The notes under the pieces: model-generated | Seen by the model: the letters and a program-made list of their open reading frames with translations, nothing else | The model's database searches: none | Told to the model about the DNA's origin: nothing | Assembly (NCBI RefSeq): GCF_027580225.2 | Contig: NC_073340.2 | Coordinates: 36,428,001 to 36,492,000 of the forward strand | Direction of reading: 5' to 3' | Length of the DNA: 64,000 nucleotides | Origin: Misgurnus anguillicaudatus | Lineage: Eukaryota > Chordata > Actinopteri > Cypriniformes > Cobitidae | Part shown: piece after piece, positions 1 through 12,117 of the stretch | How positions within the stretch are numbered: the stretch's first letter is position 1 | How the letters are laid out: each line of letters opens with the position of its first letter | Position numbers and translations under genes: made by a program

Positions 1-370
1 CAGACTGGCATACACTGATTGTAAAGTGTGTTATTGAGCCACATGCATGTGTGCATCAGTGTTTAGCACCACCTCATTTTAAGTCAGGAAACCTCTGCAA
101 ATACTAATATACTGTATGCATAAGATCCAATTATAGTTGGTGTTTGTATTCAAACAAATTATGCATTTTACTTATCACAATCATTTATTGTATGTTAAAC
201 ATGTACACAGCTTACTGTATGTAGGGGCCAAAATGTGTTATTCACTTTGACCATTGTGTGGCGCTGTGACCATTTACATTTTGCATAAAGGTTGCCTTCC
301 TATAGTGATGGGCAGGTGGTTTGACCCAGAAGGGCAAAAGGTTTTTGACCGCAACACCACGAATAGTTTG
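1..370. other. Non-coding AT-rich flank
   Basis: No open frame with a recognisable domain, no splice-bounded exon and no clear inverted repeat was found here. The short frames present look like chance. Confidence 0.5.
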
Positions 371-792
371 GCTGCGTCCGAAACCGCACACTGTATAGTA
401 GTAGGTACTGAATAAGATGAAGTATCTACTTACTTGCCGTTAAAACAGTAGGTACTGTATAGTATGAATCCTGGTAGTATGAATGAGATTCGGACGTACT
501 ACATCCGCTATGTTGATACATCACGTGACATACATCGTCATCACGTCATGTCATTTCAGCGCGAAAACAGCCGCATGCCTCTTCTTCTTCATTGGATAAC
601 TCCTGTCCCGGGGTATCATGGGATAGTGAAGTGTCCATCGTATGCACACTGCAAAATCTAACCAGAAGTAGTAGGTCATCCGGGTACTTTTCGCATACTG
701 TTTTTCGAATACTATGTATTCGGACATACTACTCGCCTCGTCTACTGCTTTTTGCGTGCTGTATGGTGTGAGGTAGGCGGTTTCGGAAGCAG
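371..792. mobile_element. TIR MITE (GCTGCGTCCGAAACC family)
   Basis: The left end reads GCTGCGTCCGAAACCGC and the right end is its imperfect inverse, GGCGGTTTCGGAAGCAGC ending at 792. The inner sequence is rich in TAGTAGG/GTAC motifs and encodes no transposase. This is a short non-autonomous DNA transposon. The superfamily is uncertain because no clear target duplication was seen. Confidence 0.6.
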
Positions 793-806
793 CAATGGAC
801 TGTATC

Positions 807-903
807 GCTGCGTCTGAAACCGCCTACTTCCATGCTATATGGTGAGTAAAGTAGTGCTTTTTGCATACTATATAGTATGGTAGTAGGCGATTTCAGACGC
901 AGC
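807..903. mobile_element. Short hairpin MITE, same family as 371-792
   Basis: A 97-bp element begins GCTGCGTCTGAAACCGCC and ends with the inverse GGCGATTTCAGACGCAGC. Nearly the whole length can fold back on itself. It lies 14 bp after the larger relative and shares its termini, so it is either a deletion derivative or part of a nested pair. Confidence 0.6.
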
Positions 904-1189
904 ATATATGTTTGCCTCGCTGTATTTATATTTAATACTAAATTAGATATTATATGTGTTGGTGTTATGTGGAGCAATTAAACAATGTATAATGATGCAA
1001 CAGAATAATGGACTTCTTGTTTTTCATGGAGACGTATGCAAGAAAGGTAAACCATCAACGCAAGAATGAGCGTCAACCTAATTATCCTGGGATAGAATAA
1101 CCCAGTAGCTTAAAATAATAGATTTATAGTTATTTATTTATATATAAAATATTAAATAAATATATATAAATAAATATATATATATTTAA
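904..1189. other. AT-rich spacer with TA repeats
   Basis: No gene was seen. Positions about 1130-1185 are an irregular run of TATATAAATA-type repeats that leads directly into the palindrome at 1190. Confidence 0.5.
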
Positions 1190-1338
1190 GCAATATCGCT
1201 CGAGTAGGAGTGTGATATAGCTCTATATCATCACGGCTGTGATTAGGCCAGAGGTACGAGGCCGCAGGCCGAGTGCCGGAGGCAATCACAGCCGTGATGA
1301 TATAGAGCTATATCACACGACTCCGAGAGCGATATTGC
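1190..1338. repeat. 149-bp imperfect palindrome with GC-rich loop
   Basis: The left arm (1190-1244) starts GCAATATCGCTC and contains GTGATATAGCTCTATATC. The right arm (1284-1338) is its reverse complement except for a short block of mismatches near the outer third. The 39-nt loop is GC-rich, unlike its AT-rich surroundings. Similar arms are found dispersed in cyprinid genomes, so this is probably a transposon terminus rather than a gene. Confidence 0.75.
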
Positions 1339-1341
1339 TTT

Positions 1342-2565
1342 TATACAACAGTTCGACGGCACACGTTTGAAAAACGAAAACTAGAAAACAACAACGGAGT
1401 TATTTTAAAAGCCTCTTTGTTTGAGAACTACTTCTTCCGCCACGGATTTGAGGGCGGCCAGAATGACAGGTAAAGCTTTCGGCTGCTTTGAAGCTCATAA
1501 CAACTCAATGGACGGAAAAGCCGTTTCTTTATATTACCGTTTCTTGGTCACAAAGTGTAGTTTTAAGATTAGTTCAGTCGAGAATGTATCTGTATTATAT
1601 TTAAATCTGCAGTCGATTAGTAAAGATAGCACCTGTTTGAACGTTTGCTTAGTGAGATTCGGTACGAATGGGAACCAAAGCATGAGCGGACATCAGTGGT
1701 CACTCGCCCCGCTGACCACCGCCCTCTCTGGGCTACATTTCTGACAGAGATACCCTGGCTCTCATGTTGGCCTTGTTTGTTTATGATCGTCAAAATGAGA
1801 TCAAATCAGCAGTATTTGGTGTCATGATTAAACTATTACTTGTTTTTTAATTCATATTTAGTGTCTTTTGTGTTGTTATTGTTTTGGCGCGAGGTAAAAG
1901 TTAATAAAACTATACTTGTATAACGTTACTATTGCTTTCTCATTTATTTTTAACGTGATACAAGCACTCGATTATTATTATTAAACTTTGTTCTTGTCAG
2001 TACTATATAAAACGTTTTTTTATAAGTGTCAGAGAGATGTTTTTGCATGCTGCTTATAAATATACCAGTGGCGATATCTCATAACATGTTTTAATAGTCA
2101 TGTCACAATAAAGTAAATGATCAATGTCCGCATTTAAAAGCTGCGGGCCTTACCTGCAGACAGTTCCACAGTGTTTTCGCGTTCTGATAAAAAATATAGC
2201 TCCAGAAAAAAACCGAGTGTTTATATTTCTCTTTCCAAGTGTTAATCGTCCACACGATGTGACAAGACATTTCTCCCATTAACTGTAACGTAACATCCAA
2301 GAGCGCCGATCTTTGACGGAATAATACTTCTGATTGGGGATTCACAGACTGATTTATGAGCTAGTAAACTAATGAGACACACACACGGAGAGTGATTCAA
2401 ACAGCGCGTCTGTGTTTTTCCATTCAGAGATGAGCCTGCTTAGGACCTCCATTCACTAGGTGGCGGAATGATACGAAAGGTGAAGCGGTTACAGTGCCGA
2501 TATCAGCACAATATCGCACAGGTCTTAGCCAATCAGATTCGAGAACCAGAAAGAACTGTTGTATA
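1342..2565. mobile_element. Possible DNA transposon remnant bounded by inverted ATACAACAGTTC
   Basis: TATACAACAGTTC at 1342-1354 recurs inverted as GAACTGTTGTATA at about 2553-2565. The inside (short frames at 1421-1744 and 2121-2345) carries no recognisable domain. The inverted ends suggest an element of about 1.2 kb, possibly one unit with the palindrome to its left. No target duplication was identified. Confidence 0.35.
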
Positions 2566-2570
2566 AATAT

Positions 2571-3291
2571 ATATATATATATTATGTTTACAGAATAACA
2601 TGCAATGCTATATGTGTGCACCTGAAATGAGCCCTTTGTTTTCTTTCTAACAATCTCAATTTTTGTTGTCACACAAAAAATCATCTTATCAAAATATTAA
2701 ACAGAGAAGAAAATACTTATGATCCCGTCTATAGTCACATTATGAACAATAATACAGTTTATTTTCTATTAAGAATATTATTGGGAGTTTCCCAGACAGG
2801 GTTTAGATTAATCTAGAACTCATCCTAAGTTATATTAGGACATTTACAAACATACCTTACAAAAACAGTACAAAACAGACAAAACAATGGCACTGATATA
2901 TGCTGAGATGATTTTAAATTACAGCAGCTCAAACATGAACTTTAGTCTGGGACTAAGCACTGTCCAAGAAACTGACTGAATGTGTTGTAAAAGCACTTTA
3001 CAAATTCAATGGCATCTACTGTGTTTTAATAGATATTTACATATTTATATTAGCCAAAAGACTTAAAAAATATATTAAAATAATTGAAATAAATGAGTCT
3101 GCACATTCTCTACTTTTAACTACAGTTTGATTCAGTTTGGCTTGTGAAAAGTTGACAGAACTTAAAAAAACAAGTTGAAATTGTTAATTTCTTAAGTTAA
3201 AGTAACAAAAAATATATGTTGATATAATTTTTTACATTGAGGATTTGATTGTTGTGATTTTCATAAATTCTTCATAAGGATGCTTTCATTG
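2571..3291. other. Spacer downstream of the legumain-like gene
   Basis: AT-rich sequence with no supported gene. It should contain the 3' UTR of the minus-strand legumain-like gene, but no convincing polyadenylation signal could be assigned. Confidence 0.4.
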
Positions 3292-6200
3292 TCACACATT
3301 AGAGCTTTCACCGACCGTTGTTATGGCCTCTTTGATTCTGTAAAAGAGAAAAACGTTTAACAACTTCAGGAAAATCTGTAGATTTTTTTTTTCCCTACTT
3401 AATTAGCATTTTGATTAAAATAAAACAACATCTTGTCTGATATCATAATTCACATGTGAACACAAGTTCAGTGAACCCTGTGGTTTTGGTAATTTTACAG
3501 CATTTTAATTCGGTCAAAATCTAAAATAAGTATAAGCAAAGATATTGGATATAACAAGATATACAAATATTTTTAGCACAATTTTAGCTTTAGACACAGA
3601 AGTTATTCTACAGTTGATGTCAAGATTAATTGTTTGTCGGGAAGAAATTTTGATTTTAGGATGTAACTTAAGATATATTTGTCTTTCATTCAAGCAGATA
3701 GGACTTTAGTCTTGCATGACTGATATAACTGCCCGGAGGCATTGTAAAGATGGCCACCTAGTGACTTCCCTAAAGTGACTTTGGTATAATTTGCATATGG
3801 ACATATCATAAAAATAAGATCTTGATGAGGCAGTCAAACAAAAACAAACTTTGGAGAGTGATGTTGTTGCATTAAACACACCTTTCTGCTTCAACTCCAC
3901 GTGCACAGAGCCGAGCAAACACGTGCATGTGGAACAAGGCGATCTCAAACTGTGTAAAAGAGAGACAGAAAACATCCATATAGCAAATAAATCAGAGAGT
4001 CAGTTTGTCTTCTTCATATTATCATAAATCAAATTAAATATAAATTATTCACCTCTTCCACGTGCCAGTCAAAACAGGTTGTCCTGAAATGCTCAGCTAC
4101 AGTTTTGAACTCCTGTAAATCAATGCTAGTACTATAATCTCCATCCACTTCATCCTCATCTGCACCAGCAGGAAAGCGGTGCTTGATAGCTTGAACTGTT
4201 CGCTCAATTTTAGCCCTAGCCTGTAAGATAAAGGTCAGTAAGCATATATTTTGTTTTTGAAGATTGTTTTTGTCATCTATTGTGCACATTAATCTGAGCT
4301 CGATATATCAGTTACATATACACTCACCTAAAGGATTATTAGGAACACCATACTAATAATGTGTTTGACCCCCTTTCGCCTTCAGAACTGCTTTAATTCT
4401 ACTTGGCATTGATTCAACAAGGTGCTGAAAGCATTCTATAGAAATGTTGGCCCATAATGATATTTGCATTTTGCAGTTGATGGATGTTTTTCCCTTTTCA
4501 CACCATTCTTTGTAAACCCTAGAAATGGTTGTGCATGAAAATCCCAGTAACTGAGCAGATTGTGAAATACTCAGACCGGCCCGTCTGGCACCAACAATCA
4601 TGCCACGCTCAAAATAGCTTAAATCACCTTTCTTTCCCATTCTGACATCCAGTTTGGAGTTCAGGAGATTGTCTTGACCAGGACAACACACCTAAATCCA
4701 CTGAAGCAACTGCCGTGTGATTGGTTGATTAGATAATTGCATTAATGAGAAATTTAACAGGTGTTCCTAATAATCCTTTAGGGGAGTGTATAATGTACTA
4801 TATTGAATGAATAGACATCAAACCTGATAAAGAGATTCTTGTTTTCTGATCAGACTTTGCCTCTTTCCTGCATCAGTTTCTGTGGCAATTCGGTGCTTCA
4901 AGATTGTAAATGGGACTTCATGGGTAGGAGTCAAATCAGTTAACCTGAGCTTTCGAGCTTTAATGATCTGCGGGGGTTTTTGAGGGGTGTTTTTCAAAAC
5001 CTCACTGATTGGACATTGACCAACACTCTAAAGAAAAGTAAAATACAATTTCACAGTATCTGAATTCCAAATGTAAATGACTTCTTTTACAAGAAAAGCT
5101 ACAGTTTCATTTATTAATGCACTCTGTGTGAATTCTGCAATGTTTTTTACCATGTCACCAAACCAGCAAAAGTGAGAGTGGCACTTCTTTTTCTGAAGAT
5201 AACCAAACTGATCCTGAAATGTTGCTTTATTGAGGTCACACTGAAAAATAAATGCATTGTCTTATTTGTTAGCGTGATTTAAGCCAATAATAAAATTATG
5301 CAAAGACAAACCTTTTCATTGTGGTGCATCCAAACAGCTGAGAATTCATTGGATAGATATGTCTTCCTCACAGGGTCAAAAAAACAGGCATAGCTACTCT
5401 CAATCGGGTTAGCTGCCGTCACTGCGTACACTAGAAACACAGTTAAAGATCAATGGCTGCTGGCTATTGGTCTGACATTTATATATTTTCGTTGTTATTT
5501 TAATATAAGTCCTCTTTACCATGAATGTAGCTGGGGAGTTGTGTGAACATTGATCCAGAATAACAAGCTTCCAAATAAATCACCATCTACATCCACATCA
5601 AAGGGTTGGAGAGGTACTGAGAGGTTAAATAAAAACTTAAAAATCTATTACTTTTTATGTTATTATGTTCAGGGTAAAAAAAACCATCTTTAAATGTGTG
5701 TACCTTTGAGAACATCCTATCTGCCGCCATTTGCTTGATTGTTGCAATAAGATCACTGGCATAAAGCTGCAGGAAAAAAACTGCATTACATAACCAAAAA
5801 AATAGCCATTGAATGCTGTACAATAATTTATTCATGTAGTCATCTAATTACACTTTAGAAAGCTGATCATAAAAATATGGGCCAATGATAAAATGGTATT
5901 GGTAACCAGTATGTTAATGATGCTAAAACTTGCTTTGAAATTCCAGGGTTCCATGTGTTGTGAATACAGATGTATATTATACCAAAAACATTATACTTTT
6001 AAAACTTACAGGACTGTTAGGAAAACAAAATACGCCTGGACCTCCATGATCTGACAGGTAGATGAATATTGTGTCATTTCCTCCACTGTGAGACAAAAGA
6101 TTATTTTGTTTACAAACATTTATTCTTTTCATTTTTATTAACTAAACAATTATTGTGTTTTGTTGGTGTATATATTTGCATCTAAACTGTAATAATGTGG

Positions 6201-8915
6201 GTGGGAAAAGCATCAAGTTTCTGAATCCAACTGAAAGTCTATGTTTGTGACTTTATTCATATTACCATTATGAAAACTACCCATGGTTTCATTTCGAGTA
6301 CATTAACATTTTTATCAGCTGATTGGTGTGTGTTTTGTGGTGAAATTATTTACATAAGGAAAGACATTATTTCAAATTGACACTACTGTGGGTACATGGA
6401 CACGCAGCTACCTTTTGGTAGAGAGTAGGTAGGAGCAGGGCCGGCGTCAAGGGGGGGCATTCGCGGGCAGTGCCCCCCCCCCCCCCCCCGAACAGGTTGT
6501 TGTGCCTCCCCTACAAAGTTTTTTATTACTTTAATATATATCAAGAATAATTAAAATAAATTAAACATTGAATGTTTCATGACTTGTAATGTAATCAAAT
6601 GAGGAAAATATTTGATATATGTTTTCTTTAATTAAAATAGACCAGTTTCTCTGATTGGATGTATTGCCGCATCTCACCCGTCTTACGTCTTTAGCATATT
6701 TGTGACTTGATACTAGCAACGTGTTTTTTCGCGGCATTTTATGGATCGTGTAAAATATGGATATTAGATAATTTAGAACGAACCAGCACCGCCTGCTTCA
6801 TCTTCATGCAAACACAGACTGGCTCAAACTCAGAGATTAGAGGTCGAGGTGGAATTTACAAATCTACAGGACACTGTTTTAAGGAAGTTTAATGTTCTTA
6901 CACGCCGTCTTCGGCTATTTTAAAGGTAAGTTAGCGTTGTTTTAAATTACGTAAGCTTACATGTGAAGTGTGGCTATAGACTGTTAACAGCATTACGACG
7001 TGATTATGGTAAAGCGGCTTTTTTAAAGCTAGGACGCGGTGTGCGCTGCGCTATGAAACCCATTCATGATTTCAATGGCTTGCGCCGCGCGAGGGCGGTT
7101 TGTTGTTGCATCGAGCTAAGCGCGAGCGCAGCGGAGCTCAGCTTGCGCTCACGCCGCGGTCGAAGTTCAATCGTTTTGCGCATAGTTTGTGGTCTTTTGC
7201 ACTTTATACGGGAAATGAGCTGACAGTCTGTACTAGTTGTATGAGTGTGTGCTTGCTGTATTTGTTGTTTTAATGTCTTGTTTTTGCTAATTATTGTTGC
7301 TATTGCGTGCCCCCCGTTGGAAGCCAAGTGCCCCCGTTAGTTATGGTCTGGCACCGGCTCTGGGTAGGAGTATCGTTTACAATAAACACACTTTAATATT
7401 CTGGGAAAAATACCTCAAACACACAGTTTCTGTATGTTTACCATCATGTGCAGATATCTCCAGATATACTTTGAATGATAACTGCACTGCGGGTTCACTC
7501 CATCTATTGGATTTGGTTTGTACTGCATCAAATTTTTCATTTTGAGCCTAACTTTTATCCAAATTCAAACACAATAATATTTAAGAAATTTACAGCCTCG
7601 CGGGTTTGGTTTAAAGTACAAATGGGTTCAGTTTGCCGCCAGTTTGTGTTAAAGTGAGATTTTATCAGAAACAAACCTTGCAATGACTTTTTTTGGACCA
7701 TTCTTTCTCACAGCACGTTCATCACCTCTGAGCACAGCCAGAAAGTTTTCAGGTGTTACATCCTGTAAGACAATAATAATTATACTGAGATACAGGACGG
7801 AAAATCTATTATGCGTTCAACAAAAATAACGTTACCTGTCCAGTGTAGTCTTTTGGAACCTTCTGATACACATTCCATCCGTTTGGTTTATTTATAATCT
7901 TTCCAGGATATGGGTTTCTATGGAGGCAGAAAATGTGGTATTGTCATTGCACTATTATGTGTGTCCTAAATTAATATGTGACCCTGTCTGTGAAAACCAA
8001 GTTAAAGTCTGATAAACTAAAGATGAGACGGGGCACCTTAAATTTCACAGCAAAAATGTCTTTCTTACGTAGTTATTTTGTCTTGTTTTTAGTACAAATT
8101 CTTAAATCGAGATCATGTATTTTCTTGATGTGTAAAATGACCTGAGAAAATATTTCTAGTTTTTAGACAAATTCACTTAAATTGTATATTTATTGTCTAA
8201 AACTAGACTTATTTTATAAGGTCATTTTGCTCATCAAGAAAATGCATCTTGATTTAAGAATTTTTAGATATTTGTACTGAAAACAAGACAAAAATACTAA
8301 GTAAGAAAGTCATTTTTTGTGTTTGATTTCAATCATTGATTTCACATTGATTTCAATCTTTGGCATCAGTCAATACTAAAGTTATATATTCTCAAAGATG
8401 GTTTTTTTACATTATACATATTTTATATAGAAAATAGTAAATAAAAAAAAACTTAGCTAGGTTTTCCCTGGCAGGGTCATCTTACATGGTTGATTTAAAT
8501 GGCATTTTAAGTAAAGATCCAAGTGAACACTGCTAAAAACGTTCATCACCAATGAATGAGCCACGTGGCCATGCAGTAAATCTCTTACTTGTCATTATAA
8601 GCGATGTCATCATACATCATCACCACAATCTGAGAGTCAGGGATTCCATTCTGATGCATTATCTGATAGGCGTGACACACATCGGCCTGAAATGGACAAA
8701 ATATGTTTTACAAACTGCATGCCAACACTCCTCAAGCATACGGCTCAACTGGTGGACAGGTGAGTATGGGGCTTGCAACACCAATTGAATCCAAGAGAAT
8801 TCACATAATCACAAAATACATGTACATGTAAGCCACAGACCTGGTGCCTGTAATTGTCCCATTTCTTTGAACCAGCTGCAAGCATTACCCAATGTTTTCC
8901 ACCTGCTGCAGCCAT
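3292..8915 (-). CDS. Legumain-like asparaginyl endopeptidase
   Basis: A 13-exon model of 414 codons including stop, with every junction on GT/AG and in phase. Exons in transcript order: 8841-8915, 8589-8686, 7836-7917, 7677-7762, 6010-6085, 5704-5766, 5520-5586, 5312-5430, 5151-5240, 4824-5027, 4053-4220, 3882-3949, 3292-3337. Peptidase C13 hallmarks are present: GGKHWV near residue 5, NYRHQ at 21-25, an RGD at 97-99, catalytic His127 in SDHGG and catalytic Cys168 in EACYSGS. The C-terminal part carries [10 protein letters not shown], typical of the legumain prodomain. Legumains cleave after Asn in lysosomes. The length fits pro-legumain minus its signal peptide: the ATG at 8915 (gaaATGG context) is followed at once by the catalytic domain, and an in-frame TAA lies just upstream. 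An unseen phase-1 upstream exon could supply a signal peptide through an acceptor at about 8925. Family assignment is firm; the N-terminus is not. Confidence 0.88.
4319..4790 (-). mobile_element. Internally deleted Tc1-like transposon
   Basis: TIRs TACACTCACCTAAAGG and CCTTTAGGGGAGTGTA bound 472 bp and are flanked by TA on both sides, the Tc1/mariner target duplication. The minus-strand frame 4353-4691 begins with a Tc1 transposase helix-turn-helix region ([14 protein letters not shown], then [18 protein letters not shown]) and jumps directly to the transposase C-terminal tail ([16 protein letters not shown]). The DDE catalytic core is missing, so it is non-autonomous. It sits inside an intron of the legumain-like gene. 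Confidence 0.88.
6436..7362. mobile_element. hAT non-autonomous element with 8-bp target duplication
   Basis: The ends are CAGGGCCGGCG on the left and CACCGGCTCTG on the right. Both are bordered by the direct repeat GGTAGGAG (6428-6435 and 7363-7370), the 8-bp duplication expected of hAT insertion. A long C run lies near the left end. Frames at 6707-6892, 6963-7223 and 7294-7545 show no transposase. The element is in the intron between the exons that end at 7677 and start at 6085. Confidence 0.88.
7977..8481. mobile_element. TIR element (GTGACCCTG...CAGGGTCA) containing a foldback
   Basis: TGTGACCCTGTCTGTGAAAACC at the left and GGTTTTCCCTGGCAGGGTCA at the right form imperfect terminal inverted repeats. 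Inside, 8058-8311 is itself a near-symmetric foldback: GTCTTTCTTAC at one end and GTAAGAAAGTC at the other, with the arms meeting near 8190. It lies in an intron of the legumain-like gene and carries no coding sequence. Confidence 0.65.
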
Positions 8916-9240
8916 TTCATGAGCTTATAAGAGAAAAGTTAGAACATAGTGTAATGCATCAAATATAATATTCATCGTATTTCATTACGTAATACATCTA
9001 TATTAACATAGTAATATTCAATTTAACAAGTTCAATTTTAAAAACAACAGAGTGTGTGGGCTTGGTTTTCTTTACAAGATTCGTTTTATTTTCATACCTG
9101 TCCCGACTCTCGGACGATCTTCTCGTTGTCAGCTGTAGGCAGTATCGTTTTGAAAACCATTGTTCATATACGGAAGACGTCACACAACGTGACTTATATC
9201 AGCCATTCAAACCCTGACACTCCCTCACTCCTAAAATGAA
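8916..9240 (-). promoter_or_regulatory. Upstream region / candidate 5' UTR exon of the legumain-like gene
   Basis: A plausible untranslated exon ends at 9098 with donor CAG|GTATGA (minus strand) and could splice to an acceptor just before 8921 (TCTTATAAG). It contains ATGs, but none gives a signal-peptide-like frame or joins in phase to the next exon. A TATA box was not identified. Confidence 0.35.
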
Positions 9241-9598
9241 AGAACTGAGAGGACCAAAACCAAAGTTGTTAAAAAAAAAACGAAGACGCGCGTCTGCATT
9301 AACGCGTATTTTTTAACACAACATGATTTCGAGCTTGTTGGATGTCTTGTCTTTTAACTTTTAATCTTTTAATTTAATCTTTTTCCATCACACATTTACA
9401 AATATCAACAATATATCATTATAATACACTAAAGCTAAAATTATGAACTAAAATTGAGTTAAAGATTAAAACGAAATCAAAACTATGCGTCATTAGAAAG
9501 AAAACGAAACTCCAAATGAAGATCTCTAAACATCTGTCTGTCAAACGCATCTGTTTTCTGCATGTTTATGCATATATTTACACTTATTCTTTACACAT

Positions 9599-9779
9599 AC
9601 TGTAAAAAAGTTGGCTCAACTTAAAAAATAATTCAATTGGTAATATCTAAAAAATGTATGTTTATTTAACTAAAAATGTTCACCTACAGTAAAGTGTAAT
9701 TAAAATGAAATTCTAATTTTTAGGTGTTACCAATTGAAGTTATTTTTAAGGTTAACCAAACTTTTCACTTTTTATAGTG
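9599..9779. repeat. Inverted-repeat element (ACTGTAAAAAA / TTTTTATAGTG)
   Basis: ACTGTAAAAAAGTTGG at the left and CCAAACTTTTCACTTTTTATAGTG at the right are imperfect inverses, with ATTCAATTGGTAA and TTACCAATTGAA as inner partners. It resembles the short CACTGTAAAAAA-type MITEs found elsewhere in this window. Confidence 0.5.
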
Positions 9780-11559
9780 TATGTCTATGTTTATTATACC
9801 TTACATATTATAAATATAGTAGGCTACTGTACTCTTAAGACATTTCCCCCACAAAGTCATTGGCATGTGAGTACCCCTAAGTTCAGGCCCTGTTTATAGA
9901 GCACTACAGATACGAAAACTTTACGAAAAATTTTAGTTTGTAAAAAGGTGAAAGAGTTGCATGTTTGTATTAATAATGCATTAAAATTGGTGGAGAAAAT
10001 CAATCATGAAAAAACAAATGGCAGGACAATAGGCCCGTCTCTCAGTGTGTCATGTTCAGAATTTAATCATTGTCCTTTCTTTCTTTTGCCCTGCCAGCTT
10101 CTGGCTATATTTATGTTGAGAAAAAAGTCTAATAAAATAAAGTAAGACTATATGTTTTATTTACCTTTCTCTCTTTACCATTAAAAAAACTGTGAGAAAG
10201 CAATGCTCATGTGTCTGAGCTCAGTCTGAAGACTTAAAACTTCAGGAGTGTGTGAGTTGTGTTACAGGTCTTTGCACCCGACTAAAAATATTTGTTGATC
10301 GTATAACACATTCAGTTAAAATTATCATCTCGTTTTTGAAGGTGATGGCATTTAGCGGCTTATGCATCTGAGCTGCACAATTGTTGTATTAAATGTCAGT
10401 GTAGGTCGGCCCAGGATCTTCTTGTCTTCTGGTTTTCATTTATCATAACCAATCTAATGGTCTTAACTGTATTTCCCCTACACACAGACACAACTCTATG
10501 TTCAAACAGTAGGAATGTTGTTTCTAGTAGACAACACAACAGAAGAGAGATTCATGGAAACCCATTATGCTTATCTTGTTGAACAGACCATACAGGTTTA
10601 GTTTGTTTTAGGTCATGCTTGAATTTCAATGTAACATGTGCTTAAAAATGTGTCATGTACAAAAAAGTTATGGGTTCATTTGATGGTTGGGTCAAAAAAA
10701 GAGAAACTCGGTCAGTATGGTGGTAAATGAATATGCAGGGTGGTTTAAGCGCGGAATGCTGGGTTGATTTAATCCATGTTGGATCAAATATAAACATTTT
10801 ATAAGTTAATTAAAACCAAAGTTACCCCAACGGTTATGTTTGTCCTTTTTTGCCCCAAAACATCACTGTACACATTATTAGGTATATCACTGCAGTGTGA
10901 GATCTGCCAATCTTTATGGGCCTGCAACAGAATATAAAGTAACTTCCTCATACCATAATGCCTATTGTTTGCTCTAGACAAAATGTCAAACACTCTCTCA
11001 TTTGTAAGTGTCTTTGGATAAAAGATGCACCATTTACATAAATGTACACACATTACACAGCAAGATCTCTGTCAAATAAAATAACGACATCTAAATCTGA
11101 CATTATTTAATGAATATACCTGCGTTTATTTATTTATTAAAAGTAAAGCTATTTCAGGCAGCATCTAGTTACTGTGTATTCATGTCAAGAACCAGTATAC
11201 ATTCAAGTAAATCTACACAAATTGAGAGAATGGCAATTTATCATACAGATCATCAAACCCACAAATCATTGGACTGCATGTGGGAAGAAACCACCTGGAG
11301 AAACCCACACTGCCAGCCACAGAGCAACAGTGATGACCCTCTGCCATCATTTTAAAGTCATTTTACACCTAATTTGACTAAAAAGTGTAGGTGAACATTT
11401 TTTACCCTTTTAAAATAGTAAAATTGCACTACAAAAATAATTCATCCATGGCATTTCATATTTCAGCTATCTTCATAATTTCAATACTTTTCTCCAGGAA
11501 AATAATTTTTAGCCAGAGGCCCAAGTTGACATGGAATATGAAAGTAAAAATGATGTAAT
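9780..11559. other. Intergenic spacer
   Basis: AT-rich sequence between the legumain-like gene and hid1. The short frames (for example 9948-10145, 10799-11053, 11110-11355) have no domain, splice context or codon pattern supporting a gene. Confidence 0.5.
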
Positions 11560-11787
11560 TATCAATGTATGGTAACCCATTGGCCTATATTTGGAAAATG
11601 ACTTCTGCATTTAACCCGTCCCAGTAAGAAGTAAACACAGACACACACCCCTAGAGCATTCACTGCAGCACCCGGGGAGCCAAAAAGGTGCCTTGCTGAT
11701 GGGCACCACAGTCCCTTCCTGCCGGTCGTTATAATCAATATTTTGTGTTACAAGCCCGACTCTCTAACCACTATGCCATGACTAGAA
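11560..11787 (-). mobile_element. tRNA-derived SINE (V-SINE-like), minus strand
   Basis: Read on the minus strand, the 5' part has an A-box-like tRNA head (GGCATAGTGGTTAGAGAGTC). A central block follows (GGTGCCCATCAGCAAGGCAC), and the 3' part contains GGGTTAAATGCAGAAG and ends near GGGTTACCATAC. This order is typical of fish tRNA-derived SINEs with a V-SINE-like 3' domain. The exact family was not established. Confidence 0.65.
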
Positions 11788-12117
11788 ACTCGATAATTTA
11801 CCATCAATTAATATATTTAAAAATAAACTAATTATTAAACATAAAAAGCTGTTACTACACAATGATATACTTAAAACTGCATTAGAAGTTATTGTGTAGC
11901 TTACATTTCACCGGCAGAGCTACTGAATATTTCCTGGTAAATAAAACATTCAAGAAAACCAAAACCAGAGGCTAGGATACAGTACAACAGACAGCAAAAC
12001 ATAAACTGGGAATAAAAAGAGAATTACATATTTGGCCACTAGAGAGCAATGTAACATGGGCTATTTTCATTGAACATTTCTAACATAGGGCAACACAAGA
12101 TACTGGTTTTCACTTAA

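Noticed and set aside
1421..1827. 107- and 60-codon frames near 1.4-1.8 kb
   Set aside because: No recognisable domain, no splice context, and they lie inside a probable transposon remnant.
3872..3881. Legumain-like stop codon (TAA at 3872-3874) directly after exon 12
   Set aside because: A good donor (GAAAG|GTGTGT) at 3,882 and an acceptor at 3,338 give an in-phase last exon starting R-I-K-E, which fits the legumain C-terminus better than a premature end.
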